Source: Metaphire vulgaris
Taxonomy: Eukaryota > Annelida > Clitellata > Crassiclitellata > Megascolecidae
DNA: 64,000 nucleotides
Direction of reading: 5' to 3'
Assembly: GCA_018105865.1 (NCBI GenBank)
Contig: CM030842.1
Span: 17,679,915-17,743,914 of the forward strand
Each line of letters starts with the position of its first letter. Position 1 is the stretch's first letter. The translations under genes were made by a program, and so were the position numbers. Below, piece by piece: positions 1-11,765 of this stretch. Below the pieces are notes generated by a model. The model did no database searches and had not been told where the DNA came from. It saw only the letters and a list, made by a program, of their open reading frames with translations.

Positions 1-138
1 GGAACGGAGACCGAGTCCACAGCTGCGACTGTTACTTCGCCATAGAAGCTCTAATTGGAGACGCTGAACGCGTGAAATTAGTTCAGTCTCATTCGCCAGA
101 TGGCTCAACGAACGGCCTTTCCAACGTGGCTATCGGAG

Positions 139-351
139 TTAGTCCCAAGAGACCTTCCTGTTTCTTCTAGATGAGGAGAGAGGGGAAGGTGACTGACCGC
201 CCAACCCGTCGACCAATCGCCCACAGGGGAATTCTTCTACCATTCGGATGAATTCCGGAGTCAAAAGCGCCGTTGCGGAATCATCTGAAATATCGCCGAT
301 TGAGCCTTCCTTGATACGCTGCTGCGTCAACGCCGAGGCCAAGGAATGCTG
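139..351 (-). CDS. Possible terminal exon of an unrecognised minus-strand gene
   Basis: On the minus strand an open frame of about 70 codons runs from an acceptor-like CAG near 351 to a TAA at 139-141. It lacks low-complexity sequence and has an ordinary mix of acidic and hydrophobic residues. It has no ATG near its start, so if real it is an internal or last exon. I recognise no domain. A separate plus-strand open frame covers bases 3-170, also without a known domain, and either could be chance. Upstream minus-strand exons were not found. Confidence 0.2.
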   Translation of the reverse strand, partial: QHSLASALTQQRIKEGSIGDISDDSATALLTPEFIRMVEEFPCGRLVDGLGGQSPSPLSSSRRNRKVSWD

Positions 352-557
352 AAGGCGACCACTGAAGGGTCACAGATGGAAGAGGGAGGGAGGGAGGGGT
401 GGTTGATTCACTCGAACAGAGCCTGATTAAGGGCTCCTTCAGGCAAATTATCTAGCGCTGAGCGTCTCCAGGTGGCGCTCCAAATCAGCGCAGTCATCCA
501 ATTGCGGAAGAGTCGATCACCTGCCACAGTCCAATCGTCTGCATCCGTCTCATGAAG

Positions 558-844
558 CAGTGGTTCCCAAACTGGGGTCTCCGTGGTCCCATAGGACCCC
601 TAGCATTTTCAGGAGAACCCATAGGGGGATTACTTTCTCAAGATGTCTCACCGACACCTCAGAGTGCTGGTTTCATTTGAATTTAAATTTGACGACTAAG
701 ATTTGTAATTTTCTGATTAAATAATTGAAAAGACCCGTTGCCTTACAGTTAAAGTAAAATTCAAATTTTATAAGGTCCGCGAGTCTTCGAAAAATTTCTA
801 AGGGATCGCTGCGCAAGAAATCCTAAAATGTTTGAGAACCACTG
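558..844. mobile_element. hAT-like MITE, 287 bp
   Basis: It begins CAGTGGTTCCCAAACT and ends GTTTGAGAACCACTG, an imperfect terminal inverted repeat typical of hAT-type non-autonomous elements. The interior is AT-rich and has no open frame. The flanking octamers (550-557 and 845-852) match at 5 of 8 positions, compatible with an old 8-bp target duplication. Confidence 0.75.
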
Positions 845-1599
845 TTCTAAAGGAGGAAAAGAATGCGGACAGTTGCCGATAATAGAGAAAAAAGGTATCA
901 TCGGCCAAAATGCACAATCATCACCAAATGCATATTATGATTAAGTAAATGAGAACAGACAGAACGCAGTTCCTTTGAACAGTCTGCGAATTGAACAGAC
1001 CAACTGAACCAATAGAAACGCTGTGTCTGTCTAAATGTCTCTTTACTTCTATCTCTCTGTCTCTTCTCTAGTTTTCCATAAGAAAGAAATGACAGACTCT
1101 CTGTTGTTTTTATATCCGGAAGCAAATGGTGTGCCACATGCGAAACAAAGAAAAACATCAATAAATGAAGGCGATATATAAATGAAGCATTTTTCCAGGG
1201 AAGCATTTGCTACAATGGCAGCCAAAGACGTATAGATATCATAAAGTGTACGTGTCTGTTTGCCTTAATGTCTGTTCATTTGTCCGCTTCTCTGTGTGTG
1301 TCTTTTCCTTTCTTCCTTCGCATCTGTCTATCTTCCCATTGAATGCCGTGAATGAAGACGCCTTTCAATGGCCAGGATTCCTTCGGCAACACCCTCTCCT
1401 CTTCCCTCCCTGGGAGTCCCTCCTGTCCCCCGCTGCTTCCTGTAAGATTATTGTTACCAAGAAGACATTTAATACGGCTATTAATTAACAGAGCAACAGC
1501 AAAACTGCATCGAGTGCAGTAATCAACAGCAACTTGATGTCGAAAAAACTGAAAATCAATTATTTAGGATAGAAACGCATTCCAGCCGCACAGACGACA

Positions 1600-2012
1600 T
1601 GATAACATACTATGTTGGATTATTGGTTAGCATTGGAAAAGCAGTTAGGCAAGGTTCCATATTATCGCCATTGCTATTTTACTTCATATCAAAAAATGAT
1701 AGCAAGAAACGCCTTGCATGGAATTAAAGGAGAGTAAAACCTAAGTGGAAAAACAATCAACAAGTTGAGATATGTTGATGATATAACCCTATTAGCAACA
1801 CCAGGAAACGAATTATAAGAACTGGTCGATAGAATAGGATTGGAAAGCAAGAGATACGACTTGTACCTTAATGAGGGTAAAACAAAAACCATGACAACAG
1901 ACAGAGAGAGAGAGAAAATTAAGAGTTTACAATTAACGAAAAGAATTTTGAACAGGTAGACAAATTCACATATCTGTTGTCATTAGACAGAGATTCAAGG
2001 GTGAAATCAGGA

Positions 2013-2015
<3 letters not shown>
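1600..2015 (+). pseudogene. Decayed LINE reverse-transcriptase fragment
   Basis: Translation in two frames gives reverse-transcriptase motifs in the right order. RQGSILSPLLF (about 1647-1679) matches the block before the catalytic motif. Then comes LRYVDDITLLA, with the catalytic YVDD (about 1767-1800), followed by the LYLNEGKTKTM thumb-side block and VDKFTYL (about 1957-1977). Stop codons (after HGIKGE and GNEL) and a frameshift near 1690 show it is dead. Both ends are lost and it runs into an ACAG microsatellite. The clade cannot be assigned by eye. Confidence 0.7.

Positions 2016-2047
<32 letters not shown>
2014..2047. repeat. (ACAG)n microsatellite
   Basis: A tandem ACAG repeat directly abuts the decayed reverse-transcriptase fragment. 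Confidence 0.9.
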
Positions 2048-2435
2048 AAGACAAACAAACAATGCTTTGAAATAGACGTGATTTTTCCGTGCGTCATAGT
2101 TATTCTACTTTCAATTTAACTGATTCCTTTTAATTGCGTTACATCCGGTCTCCTTGTTACTCAATGCAGCCAAATGAGTTCTGTCCTCCCCCACCCTAAC
2201 CCCAGCCTCCAACCCCACCGCTGCAGTCTACTTGACAAATGCTGTTCTGAAGTTTGACTTCCTCCCCTCCCCCTCCTTCCCTATAACAGCAGACAGTTCC
2301 TGTGATCGCTTCGGATCTCGGTATTTAGACGTTCTTCTTATTTTGTGGAAATGCATCAACCAATTCTCCAATTCTCAACAAATGAAGACATCGATCATGG
2401 TTCTAAGACATAGATATATTAAATGAAGAAATATT

Positions 2436-2667
2436 CTTATATTTATTGACGTAGATATATTGTCTGCATGGATATGATATATTAACATAGATATATTAAC
2501 ATAGATATATTAACATAGATATATTAACATAGATATATTAACATAGATATATTAACATAGATATATTAACATAGATATATTAACATAGATATATTGACAT
2601 AGATATATCGACATAGATAGATTGACATGGATATGTTGACTTAGATATATTGACTTAGATATATTAT
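2436..2667. repeat. 14-bp minisatellite
   Basis: Tandem units of TAACATAGATATAT, near-perfect between about 2477 and 2592, with diverged units at both edges (TTGACATAGATAGA, TTGACTTAGATATA). No coding potential. Confidence 0.9.
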
Positions 2668-2765
2668 GGCGCGTGTTTGAAATGGAAGAAATGCATTTGT
2701 GTGAAATTAACAATATTTTGCGCGTCACATTAAGAGCACTGGCGTCTATTGAACAAATGGCATGA

Positions 2766-3122
2766 ACAGCAGAGAGCGACAGTGGCGCTTGTTTAGGCGC
2801 AATCTACTTTCGTGGATTTCACAGAAGTTGTTTCTTTCAATTAACACAAAGCGTAACCAACGCATCAGCAGCCATTGATAACGAAACTGCAGATGCCGAT
2901 TATCTGCAGAAGAATTACAAGAAATTTCTTCGATGCAGTAAAACAGCTGGAAAGACTAAAGGAGACATCCAGCAGAACATAAGACCCCACAAACACACAT
3001 ACAGAGCAAGACATAGGGACGGCCAAAGACGACGCATTGATTTCCAATGGAGGGAGAATTTAGTCGCCCTGAAAGCCAAAGCGCAAAGATCCGTCAGAAG
3101 ATGTAAATCGTCTGGACCATAG
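2766..3122 (+). other. Open frame without ATG, uncertain
   Basis: One frame stays open for 118 codons between a TGA at 2763-2765 and a TAG at 3120-3122. The C-terminal half is rich in Lys and Arg. There is no ATG, no recognised domain and no clear splice pair, so it may be chance or an old fragment. Apart from this, the stretch 2668-3390 shows nothing I can name. Confidence 0.12.
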
Positions 3123-3390
3123 ATCTGCAGAAATCGAACATAGAGATGTGCATAGTAGGCAGCCAATGAGATCCACTGAGCGATAATGAGAAGCGTATTT
3201 ATTGCTTGATCACGTGATATAGTCTCATTCAGTTGTGATTTGAGAAATACGTCTAGTTTTTTTTAGAAAAGAATAAAATTCTTATTGAAAAATATATTAA
3301 AATGCATAAAGATATACCGAAAATAATTATAATCAACGGAAATCGGATTTTTAGGCGCCTTTTTAGTTTTAGGAAGTTCCTCCGAAAGAC

Positions 3391-3394
3391 AATC

Positions 3395-3467
<73 letters not shown>
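3391..3467. repeat. (TA)n(GA)n compound microsatellite
   Basis: An alternating TA tract passes directly into a GA tract. Most translated frames here are artefacts of it. The stretch 3468-4594 holds no recognisable gene. Confidence 0.95.
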
Positions 3468-3471
<4 letters not shown>

Positions 3472-4594
3472 GGAGGGAGGGAGAGGCCTGATGTACCATT
3501 CTGCTATTATGAGAAATGAAGACATGAAAATGTAAAATAAATCGCTGGACTAAGTAAGTTTGCTGTTTTCATGTTTTCAGTCAATTTTTATTCGAAATTT
3601 ACAGATGGTTACAATTACTTCTGCTATTATGTCATTGTATGTTCGTTTGACCTTCGATTGGATGAATTTATAAAGAATGCTTCTTATAAGCAGTCTATCA
3701 AAGCGTCCGCAGGTGCTGTCTTTATGACCGTCGTTTCGATTAAATTGTCTTTTCAAGTTTCAATCGAAAGAATCTTTTAATATTTGTTATAAAGAATTTT
3801 AAGTCTTGCTGTTTCAACCTTAGATTGAAGACCGTTTTCATATTTTCTTCTATTTTATTTCTCGTAATTGCAGTTTAATAGGCTATTTGCCTCTGGATTT
3901 TCATGATCTGCCTCCAAAACCTTTTACTTGATTGGAATTTCGAATTCCATCGAAGGTTTTCCTTTGCAGTTCCGTTCCGTTCAATGATAAACAACGGGGG
4001 CGTTGAAACACAGGCCACTGGTAGAAGACAGAGGAACGCAAAGAAGAAGGAGAGGGAGGGGTGAAGTGCCAATAGTATTTTTCATGCGCTTCTTTCTTTC
4101 GTAGAAGATGAAGAATCGTCTAGAGGCATCCATATTGGCAATTAACAACAGACGACATCAGATCACCGCAAAAGACCCCTCGGGGGGAGGGGAAATGCGG
4201 GGGGCGATCTCTGCTGACGACGACTGCAGCGACCAGTGCTGGAGTTTTTTGGCTTCGTTGTATTCTCAAATTCGTTTTCGCATCGATTTTACTTAACGAA
4301 AGACTTTGAGAAATGCAAAATTAACAAAGACGAGATGATGACGAAGACGAAGGAAGAGAACGAAGACAAAGAAAACAGTGCATTTGCATTTGAAGGGTAA
4401 AAGACTTTAGCATTTCCGTCCTATAATATACGCAGAACATAGGACGCGGGGTCACTGCAAAAGCCAGCGTCACGTGACTGCATGAGTCACGTGCGCAGAG
4501 AGAATGTCATCGGTCGGTGGACTGTCTTCGTCGTAACAGAGGCATTTCTCAGCAGCTGAGAATTCCTTTTCGGTCAAAAGAAATGCCTAACCCT

Positions 4595-4695
4595 CAGGGG
4601 CGTAGCCAGGAATTTGATTTGGGAAGGTATAAATAAACCATAAACATATATATATATATACCGATATACCCCCTCCCCCCGTCGCTACGCCTCTG
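4595..4695. mobile_element. hAT-like MITE, 101 bp, perfect 8-bp TSD
   Basis: It starts CAGGGGCGTAGCCAGG and ends GTCGCTACGCCTCTG. The octamer CTAACCCT lies on both sides (4587-4594 and 4696-4703). The interior includes a short TA tract. The 8-bp duplication and CAG...CTG ends indicate hAT-type mobilisation. Confidence 0.85.
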
Positions 4696-5394
4696 CTAAC
4701 CCTAACCCTGCAAATTGATCGACGAATGGGATAAATTATCAAACTCAGTTTTCTGCTGTTTTTTCTGATTGACTTCGTTTAGAAAAGTGTGAACGAAACA
4801 TCGAAAAGAGGTTTCTTTTCTGTTAAATAGAATCACGAATGAAGAGAAGAGAAAGCGAAGAGGAACGAACTGACAAGGACGCTACAGAGACCACAATAGG
4901 CGTGACTGCGGGGGCGGGGGGCAGGGGCGGCGGGTGTCTCTTGAGACCCGAGTCTCATTAGACGAGTCTATTTGGACGCACAGCTGAGTCAATTCATAGA
5001 GAGAGAGAGACGTCAATTAGAGAGAACACGTGACATCCTCCGTCCCAACAACAGCATTCGCTCTTCTGCGGTCCTCTCGACGTAAAACAACGCAAAAAAC
5101 AAACAACGCCGAAGACAAAGACTGGGCGACAGTCAGTCTACACGTCAGTGGACTCGACGAAATCAGGTGAATGTCGGCGAAAGGGCGCTACATAAATACA
5201 CGATCGACTCTCCCTCTTTCTCTTTCTCTTCTTTTCCTTTGCGTTAATTTTGTCCAAATGTATTTTCCGTTGGAAGCCTTGCCTCTTCCTCTAATGTCCC
5301 TTATGCGTACGTGTGTCTGAAATTCTGAATGTCCTACTATTTGTCTGTTTCTGTGTCGGTCTTTCTCTCTCCGTCTAATTGAACGCGTGTGTGT

Positions 5395-5431
<37 letters not shown>

Positions 5432-5551
5432 GTCGCGTTTTGAATGATTTTATCAAAAGATTTCTCACCTGAGATTCGAAGCAGAAAACAGATTTCGAAC
5501 ACAAAAAGAATCGACCCGCCTTTCATTTCTTTTTCTTCTGAAACCAATTCG

Positions 5552-5584
<33 letters not shown>

Positions 5585-5590
5585 AGTCGT
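5395..5590. repeat. (GT)n and (TC)n microsatellites
   Basis: A GT tract at about 5395-5431 and a TC tract at about 5551-5584. The open frames across them are low-complexity artefacts. I see no gene in 4696-6830. Confidence 0.9.
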
Positions 5591-6832
5591 TTAACTGAAA
5601 CATCAACAGACCCTGAGTTTCAACAGTTTCAGCGGCCATTGCTCAGCAGATTAGAGACATTATGGCGTCCATTGACCCACTTCGGTCGAAGGCCTTAAGC
5701 CAAAGATAATGATGGAATTAGGGTCGATCTAGAAGACATGATGCACGTCCGTCAAATGTCACTGCAGCTGACAAGGATTGACGAGATGTGACTACACTGA
5801 AAACTCTTTGACACAACGCCGATGGCCTAATAATAGACGTCTTATCTGTCAACTTAACAGAAGATTTATCAGGTATAGGCCTACAATGTATAAGATTAGA
5901 TTTACCGTTTGTCGTAAGTAGAAGCGACGAAGCTTACTGCCCTTCCTCATCAGTCGAATGTCTTCGTCTTCTGCCAGAAAAAAGTCAATTCTTCGCTCAA
6001 TTAGAAGAAAACGAAACTACCATTGGCGCTGTATAAATGCAGCAGCAGCATCCTTAGGAGAAGTTGAGTCTGCTTTCATCTGGTCAACGACACAAATCTC
6101 AACGCTAGGTGGGGTTGCAGTTGGACTCCGGAGTGAGGTGGGGGGGGTGGCGTGTGTTTCCATCGATCGCTGTGATACTCTCTTCTGTGACGTTTATCAG
6201 CTCAAAGACGTCGAAGATACCTTCTAAGCGACTCAACGGATGGGGCTGGAGCAGCGGGAGGGAGGGAGGCGACCGCCCTCGGTCCAGGCGACGGATGGGG
6301 CTGGGGAACGACGCACTCCGTCGAGTCAGTGCTAGCAACTGCACTCCATGGCAAAGCGAATTGATTGCAGTGAATCTGGCGAATACCTACGCCAAGTGCC
6401 AAAGAATAATTCATCCAAGTTCACTAGGATAGAATTTCGTTTGTGGATTGTGCAATGTAATAATCATGGAAAAACGGCAAAGCACAGAAAATGACGCAAC
6501 TTCAAAGAACCAAAAATTCACGGAGCCTTTTATTCTATAGCGCTGTTATCGGATCAACGCCAATCACGTGACTGTCTTTGATAATACCATCTCTTACATG
6601 CCATTATCTGACTACACTGAAAATTACCGCCATCATTCGCCTACCGACTGACTGAGAAACTAGGAAGCCCTTATCGCCATCTAGCGAAGACCAGCGAAAT
6701 TCTTCAGCGTGTTTTTGAAGAGAAGATGTTGGATTATGACTAATTACGACTAATTAATTATCAAGATATTCACAGATTTCAGGTCGCGGAACTACTGATA
6801 AGGCCTTACATCTCTGACCAACTGTTATCTCT

Positions 6833-6975
6833 GAGGGGGCGCGGTGAAGCAGTGTTAGGGTAATTGGTTCGAATCTGACCCCAGACACTGCTCAGCAACC
6901 TTGGTCAAGATTTTCATCGTTGACTCGCTCCACTCTTAGGCCTACGATTGTTCAATTTGTGAATGACTCTTAACG
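6833..6975 (+). mobile_element. Possible degraded tRNA-derived SINE
   Basis: GGGGCGCGGTGAAGCAGTG resembles an A-box region, and GGTTCGAATCT (6866-6876) is a near-consensus B box. The following sequence loosely resembles the body of the better SINE at 54262. The spacing between the boxes is shorter than in a tRNA, so it is degraded if real. Confidence 0.35.
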
Positions 6976-7128
6976 GGAGTTAACAAACACGCAAATATAG
7001 CTTTTGACGATGCAGTTGTCACAGCGATGATACATCCAACATATGATTTTCTCATCTTATCTACGACCGCTTAACGAGCTCTGATACTTTAAAAGGTGGA
7101 CATGGAGTCCATAGTATGAAGTGAAAGC

Positions 7129-7269
<141 letters not shown>

Positions 7270-8337
7270 TTAATAACTAATAGTAGTAGTCTGGTCTGTT
7301 AATTGGTCGATGACTCGATGGGTGGTTGAGATGGTCAGTCTATCATCTGGTGTTAGCCTATAAGCGCCATCATCCCATGTTGTTCATCAGGATGTTTATT
7401 CAGTCAGTCAGTGATCCCGTCTATAAACAAACACCGCAATAGGGACGGGTTTTTAATAAAAGGTTACTAGTTTCCCATTCGCTGTACTTTCTTATCACGG
7501 TCTGACTACATGACTGTAGTCCTACAAAGCAAACACCCGAGAAGCGATTTTAGTTAGAAAATGGCTAGCGGCATCATAGCGGCCCCTATGCAGACAGCGA
7601 AATGAAAACGTGAGCCCCTCCGATCGAAGGACATGATCAGGTCAAGAGTCATTTCAAACTTTCAATTGTTCAAAATGGCAAATGACTTTTAGACCATAAT
7701 CAATATTGAAAAATGATCGGCAAAAACGAAAGCCATCTCCCACCTCTACCCCCCCCATCCATCCACGTGTACTTGACTCAATCCACGAAATAAAATTAGA
7801 AAACATGGTTTGTCTGTCATCCTCCTTCAGTTTTCCTATCGTCAATATGGTTTTCAGCCAAATGTTTCTCTAAGCGACCTCAAATTAATGCTTCGGATAA
7901 GAAGAGCAGAGGTTCGTTGTCAGCCTCCGATTCGAGAAGACGACAAGAGAAGATCCTTCACTGTTCTGATCCAATTTCCTGGACTCACTTCTTCCGGCAC
8001 AGGGTTAGACAGAGACGATGACAGGCACCGGCCTAAGCGCAGTTATGGCGCTCCTGCTCTGTTTCAGACGCGGTTAGTATACAGAGTATCTCTTGACTTA
8101 GAAATTGTCATGTTCGAGCATTTTACAAAGCAACGCCAATTTATTATCCGTCCATTTGGTCACGTAATATTATGCGTAGATGCCAATTCTATGAGTCCAC
8201 TAAATGGAGGACACCGTTATCGAGTTAATTGTCATTAACTCGATAACAAACTCTATAACATTAACTCTATTTCTTATGAAGAATTTATGCGACTATTTAA
8301 ACAAACTGCTATGGAGAGATGTTCGCATAATTTCCAG

Positions 8338-9433
8338 GGACTGGGTCGGAGGAGGGGGAGTCGTGTGGGGCAGGCGGAGTGGAATCGGTGCTGATGAAGT
8401 GCAGAAGTGATGAACTGGTGCTGATCGAAGATGCTTTACTCGGTCGATTCAACGACAGTCGCTGTCATCAACTGACCGCAGACGAAATGGAATGCTTCGT
8501 AGATATCAGACAACATTTGAAAAACCACTTTCGAAGAAATCATTCCATTTCTTTCAAAATATCGGACGACTTTGTTCATAGAATGAATCCCAGCTGTCTG
8601 AGAGAACAGCCGTCGCTTAAATACGCCTATCAATGCTATACAGGTAGGCCTATACATACAGCTGCATGGCACTTCTTCCATTTACTCTCAGACGATCATA
8701 GAATGTAAGAAATTAATTTCCACTAAAGAAGTGAGACCTGACTTCTTTTGAGAGTTCGTTTGTCTGAATCAGAAGCCATCGAGTTGTTCGAGGGCAACAG
8801 AAAGAAAGCGAAACTGACTTCTGTTGCAGCAGCAGCCTTCGAATCCCTCCAAAATGGCATAATTCACTCAAACATTGAACCCTCGTTGCCAAACGTAGAC
8901 TTACGCCACTTAAACGACGTAATGATATAATATTCGAATTTGTTCTTCTGAATAATTTACATTGTGCAAATATGTTGCTGCTGCTATCATCGCATTTGTC
9001 TTAATTCCCATTTATTATTGAAGCGCATTCATTAGCCATCATCTTAAGCGCCAATCAGCCTCGTTTGACTTTCCAATCTAGAATTCCAAGTGTACTTGTA
9101 TTTTGTGAAGTGATTGCAAACGAAACTTGTATCGGAGAGGAATTCAGAGCAAAGTGCGCAGAAGAAAAGAAGGAACGAATTGAGATCGAAAGCGCTGAGT
9201 TCGGTCGAATGAAGACCAGCAGATGCATTGACTTCCAGGCGGATCACTTGAACTGCTCTGTTGACGTCCAGACGGTTCTCAGAGGACGCTGCAACGGACG
9301 CAGCGAATGCAGTTTCACCGTCTCCTCCTCTGACAAATTCAACCATTCTTCATGTGATCGATCTTTCAACCAGTACCTCGAAGTGTCCTACAAATGCATT
9401 GCAATGCATATCAATATCAATAGTGAGCTCATT

Positions 9434-9524
<91 letters not shown>

Positions 9525-9734
9525 GCTCTGTGCAGTCTATTTCCACTAGAACTTCTTTGCATAAAATTGACGAATATTTCTTATTGTTAAGCCAAGAATT
9601 TCTTTGAAATTGTGTCAATTTTAAGTGGACTTCAGCGCAAAACTCTATGATAGAAATAACATAAAATGAATGAATCTTCATGAAAGACACTGTTTCAATC
9701 GTTTTCCATTGCGACGGTGTATAGGTTCCACCGG

Positions 9735-9768
<34 letters not shown>

Positions 9769-10366
9769 TCATATTTTTCGGTCTATTCGATGTCTCTGAT
9801 GTTTATTGGTTCGACGGTGATTCTGCTCCTTTCCATTATCCTTGTCTGTTGTTGTTTAATTCACAAAATTCGAAAAGGTGAAAAAGGTGAAAAAATTTTT
9901 GTTCTTATAGAAAAAGTTTTTCAAATGAATTTTTCATTTAATAAAGTAAACAGACGCCTTGGATTGACTTAACTGTGACAGAGGATTTCTTCATAATAGG
10001 AATTAGCGTCAACTTAGTCATTTGTGAGAAAGATCACATCATCATCTCCATAGAAATATATAAAATAAGACAATTCGACTTAGGCCTACTTCTTCTTCTT
10101 CTTCTTCCTGTCGCTTCACTCGCCTTTCGCCCTCTGCGCTGATCTTATACACATCAAAGGCCAGAAGAAGACGGCGGCGCACGACATTCTATGCGTGACT
10201 TGTATCGAACACTTGATTTGTTTCTGATGAATTTCTAGGAGGAGGAGGAGGCGATTACAGTGACTATCCTGAGAGCAACCTCCGTCGACAACAGGTGGTT
10301 AACAGATGTCACCTTCAAAACGATGACGAATACATTGAATGCAGCGAATATGAAGACTATTCATAA
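8338..10366 (+). CDS. SUEL-lectin transmembrane receptor, gene A (5' end missing)
   Basis: Four exons fit splice sites and phase: 8338-8643, 9111-9422, 9725-9877 and 10239-10366 (TAA). All internal introns are phase 1. Exons 1 and 2 each encode one SUEL/rhamnose-binding lectin (Gal_Lectin) domain, shown by the conserved GR..(N/T)SRC core, spaced cysteines and the C-terminal [12 protein letters not shown] strand. Domain 1 lacks the fifth and sixth cysteines that domain 2 keeps. Exon 3 encodes a poly-Ser stalk, from a TCG repeat, and one transmembrane helix ([19 protein letters not shown]). Exon 4 is a 41-residue acidic tail with six tyrosines, including [14 protein letters not shown]. About 298 residues are accounted for. 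No signal-peptide exon was found upstream. Lectin domain identity is strong. Binding of sugars and a signalling role are inferred from family and layout only. Confidence 0.85.
9435..9521. repeat. (TA)n microsatellite in intron 2 of lectin gene A
   Basis: A TA tract of about 87 bp beginning 13 bp after the GTGAGC splice donor at 9423. Confidence 0.95.
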
Positions 10367-11486
10367 GTCAGTTTCAAGATTCAAGGAAATCGCCAGCACG
10401 TCCTCAATTGACATCTCTCACCTGTCAATCAGAAACAATCGAACGCTTTTGTTTTACTTAGCGTCAAATAAAGCGTGGAAGAATTTTAAAATTAGTACAA
10501 ATACTTATTCTGACTTCTCTCCATTCTCCAAATTATCTAAACGGATCATGTAACAACATTAGAGGCAGAAATCAAATGAAATATGATCGGACAAATATAC
10601 GGCGTTTCTCCAAGCAGCAGGCGCTTCGTTATTTGTGGTTCTTTGCTGTCTTGGCGCGCTGATACTCTCCGTCTCAATAACGCAGCCGCCATTGCTTGAA
10701 ATTTTAAGCCATAGTTGAGTTTTCTTTTAAAGACGTTTCCTTCATTTAGTCATTAATTAAAAGCAACAAATTCAATCCTGAACTATAAAAGGCAGTCAAA
10801 CATCTTCAAACCAGCAAATAGTTTCGTCAAATTTCTCCTCAGATTTGTACAGAATTAATTTGTCCTCGTAAACAATTTCCACTGCCTTTAAGTCTTCTTT
10901 AGTGCCGGTGAGCAAATAGTACCTGAAAACGAGGTACTGGTACTTCTAGGGAATCTAGGGCAATCTAGGGCTAATCGTATCTTTCGGAAATAAAATAAAT
11001 AAAAATAAAATTAAATTGGTGATTTAGCTGCGAGGCATATAATGTGTGACGCTTGTTGTTTGGATAAAGGTTCTGTGTGTGTGTGTGCATAAATATAATC
11101 CATTTGTCATCATCTTTTCCCTTCTCAGTCTCTTCATTTGCACTGTTTCCTGTTTGCGTTTCGCCTTGCCGTTATGAAAAGCCAGAAACTCCCCTCTCCT
11201 TGTTTCCCCGCGTTGAACATCACCACGAATGAGTATAAGTGAAAACGACAATTAGTCATCTCAATTAACTGAACGACAAACGCTCGACACGTAATCCAAC
11301 TCGATGTCAGTTGACTCTTTCACTTTTGCTGACACGCGAGTGTGTTTCTAATTGTGTTTCCCTTTAAGTCTTTGAGGATCATGTTAATATTAGTTCTGAA
11401 GGAAATATTCTGTTTCATGAGAACCTATTGATTCCTCTAATCGTTCTCTCTGTTACGCGTATATTTGCATTGTGTCCATTGGACAG
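10367..11486. other. Spacer between tail cassettes, no gene seen
   Basis: AT-rich sequence following the gene A stop codon. I saw no SUEL domain, transmembrane segment or mobile element in it. A short GT tract lies at about 11073-11087. Confidence 0.5.
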
Positions 11487-11697
11487 ACAGTCTGTCAACC
11501 TCTGCAGAGACTATTTTTAATTTGTCAAGATGTTATGCAATGAAGTCTCTGCTGGCAATTGGGCGCTCTCCGTTCTTAATAATCGGAATATCTGGAGCTG
11601 TATTACTTTTAATATTTGGTTTAATTTCTCTCATCGTAATTTGGAAGAAATGTTGCAAAAGAAGAAACGCAGAAGAAGGTACAGCAACATATGCTAT

Positions 11698-11765
<68 letters not shown>

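Noticed and set aside
4696..4710. CTAACCCTAACCCTG, telomere-like
   Set aside because: Only about two units; it is the target-site duplication of the adjacent MITE plus a neighbouring unit.
7810..8238. 142-codon frame upstream of lectin gene A
   Set aside because: No signal peptide, no SUEL features and no donor that would join exon 8338 in phase 1.
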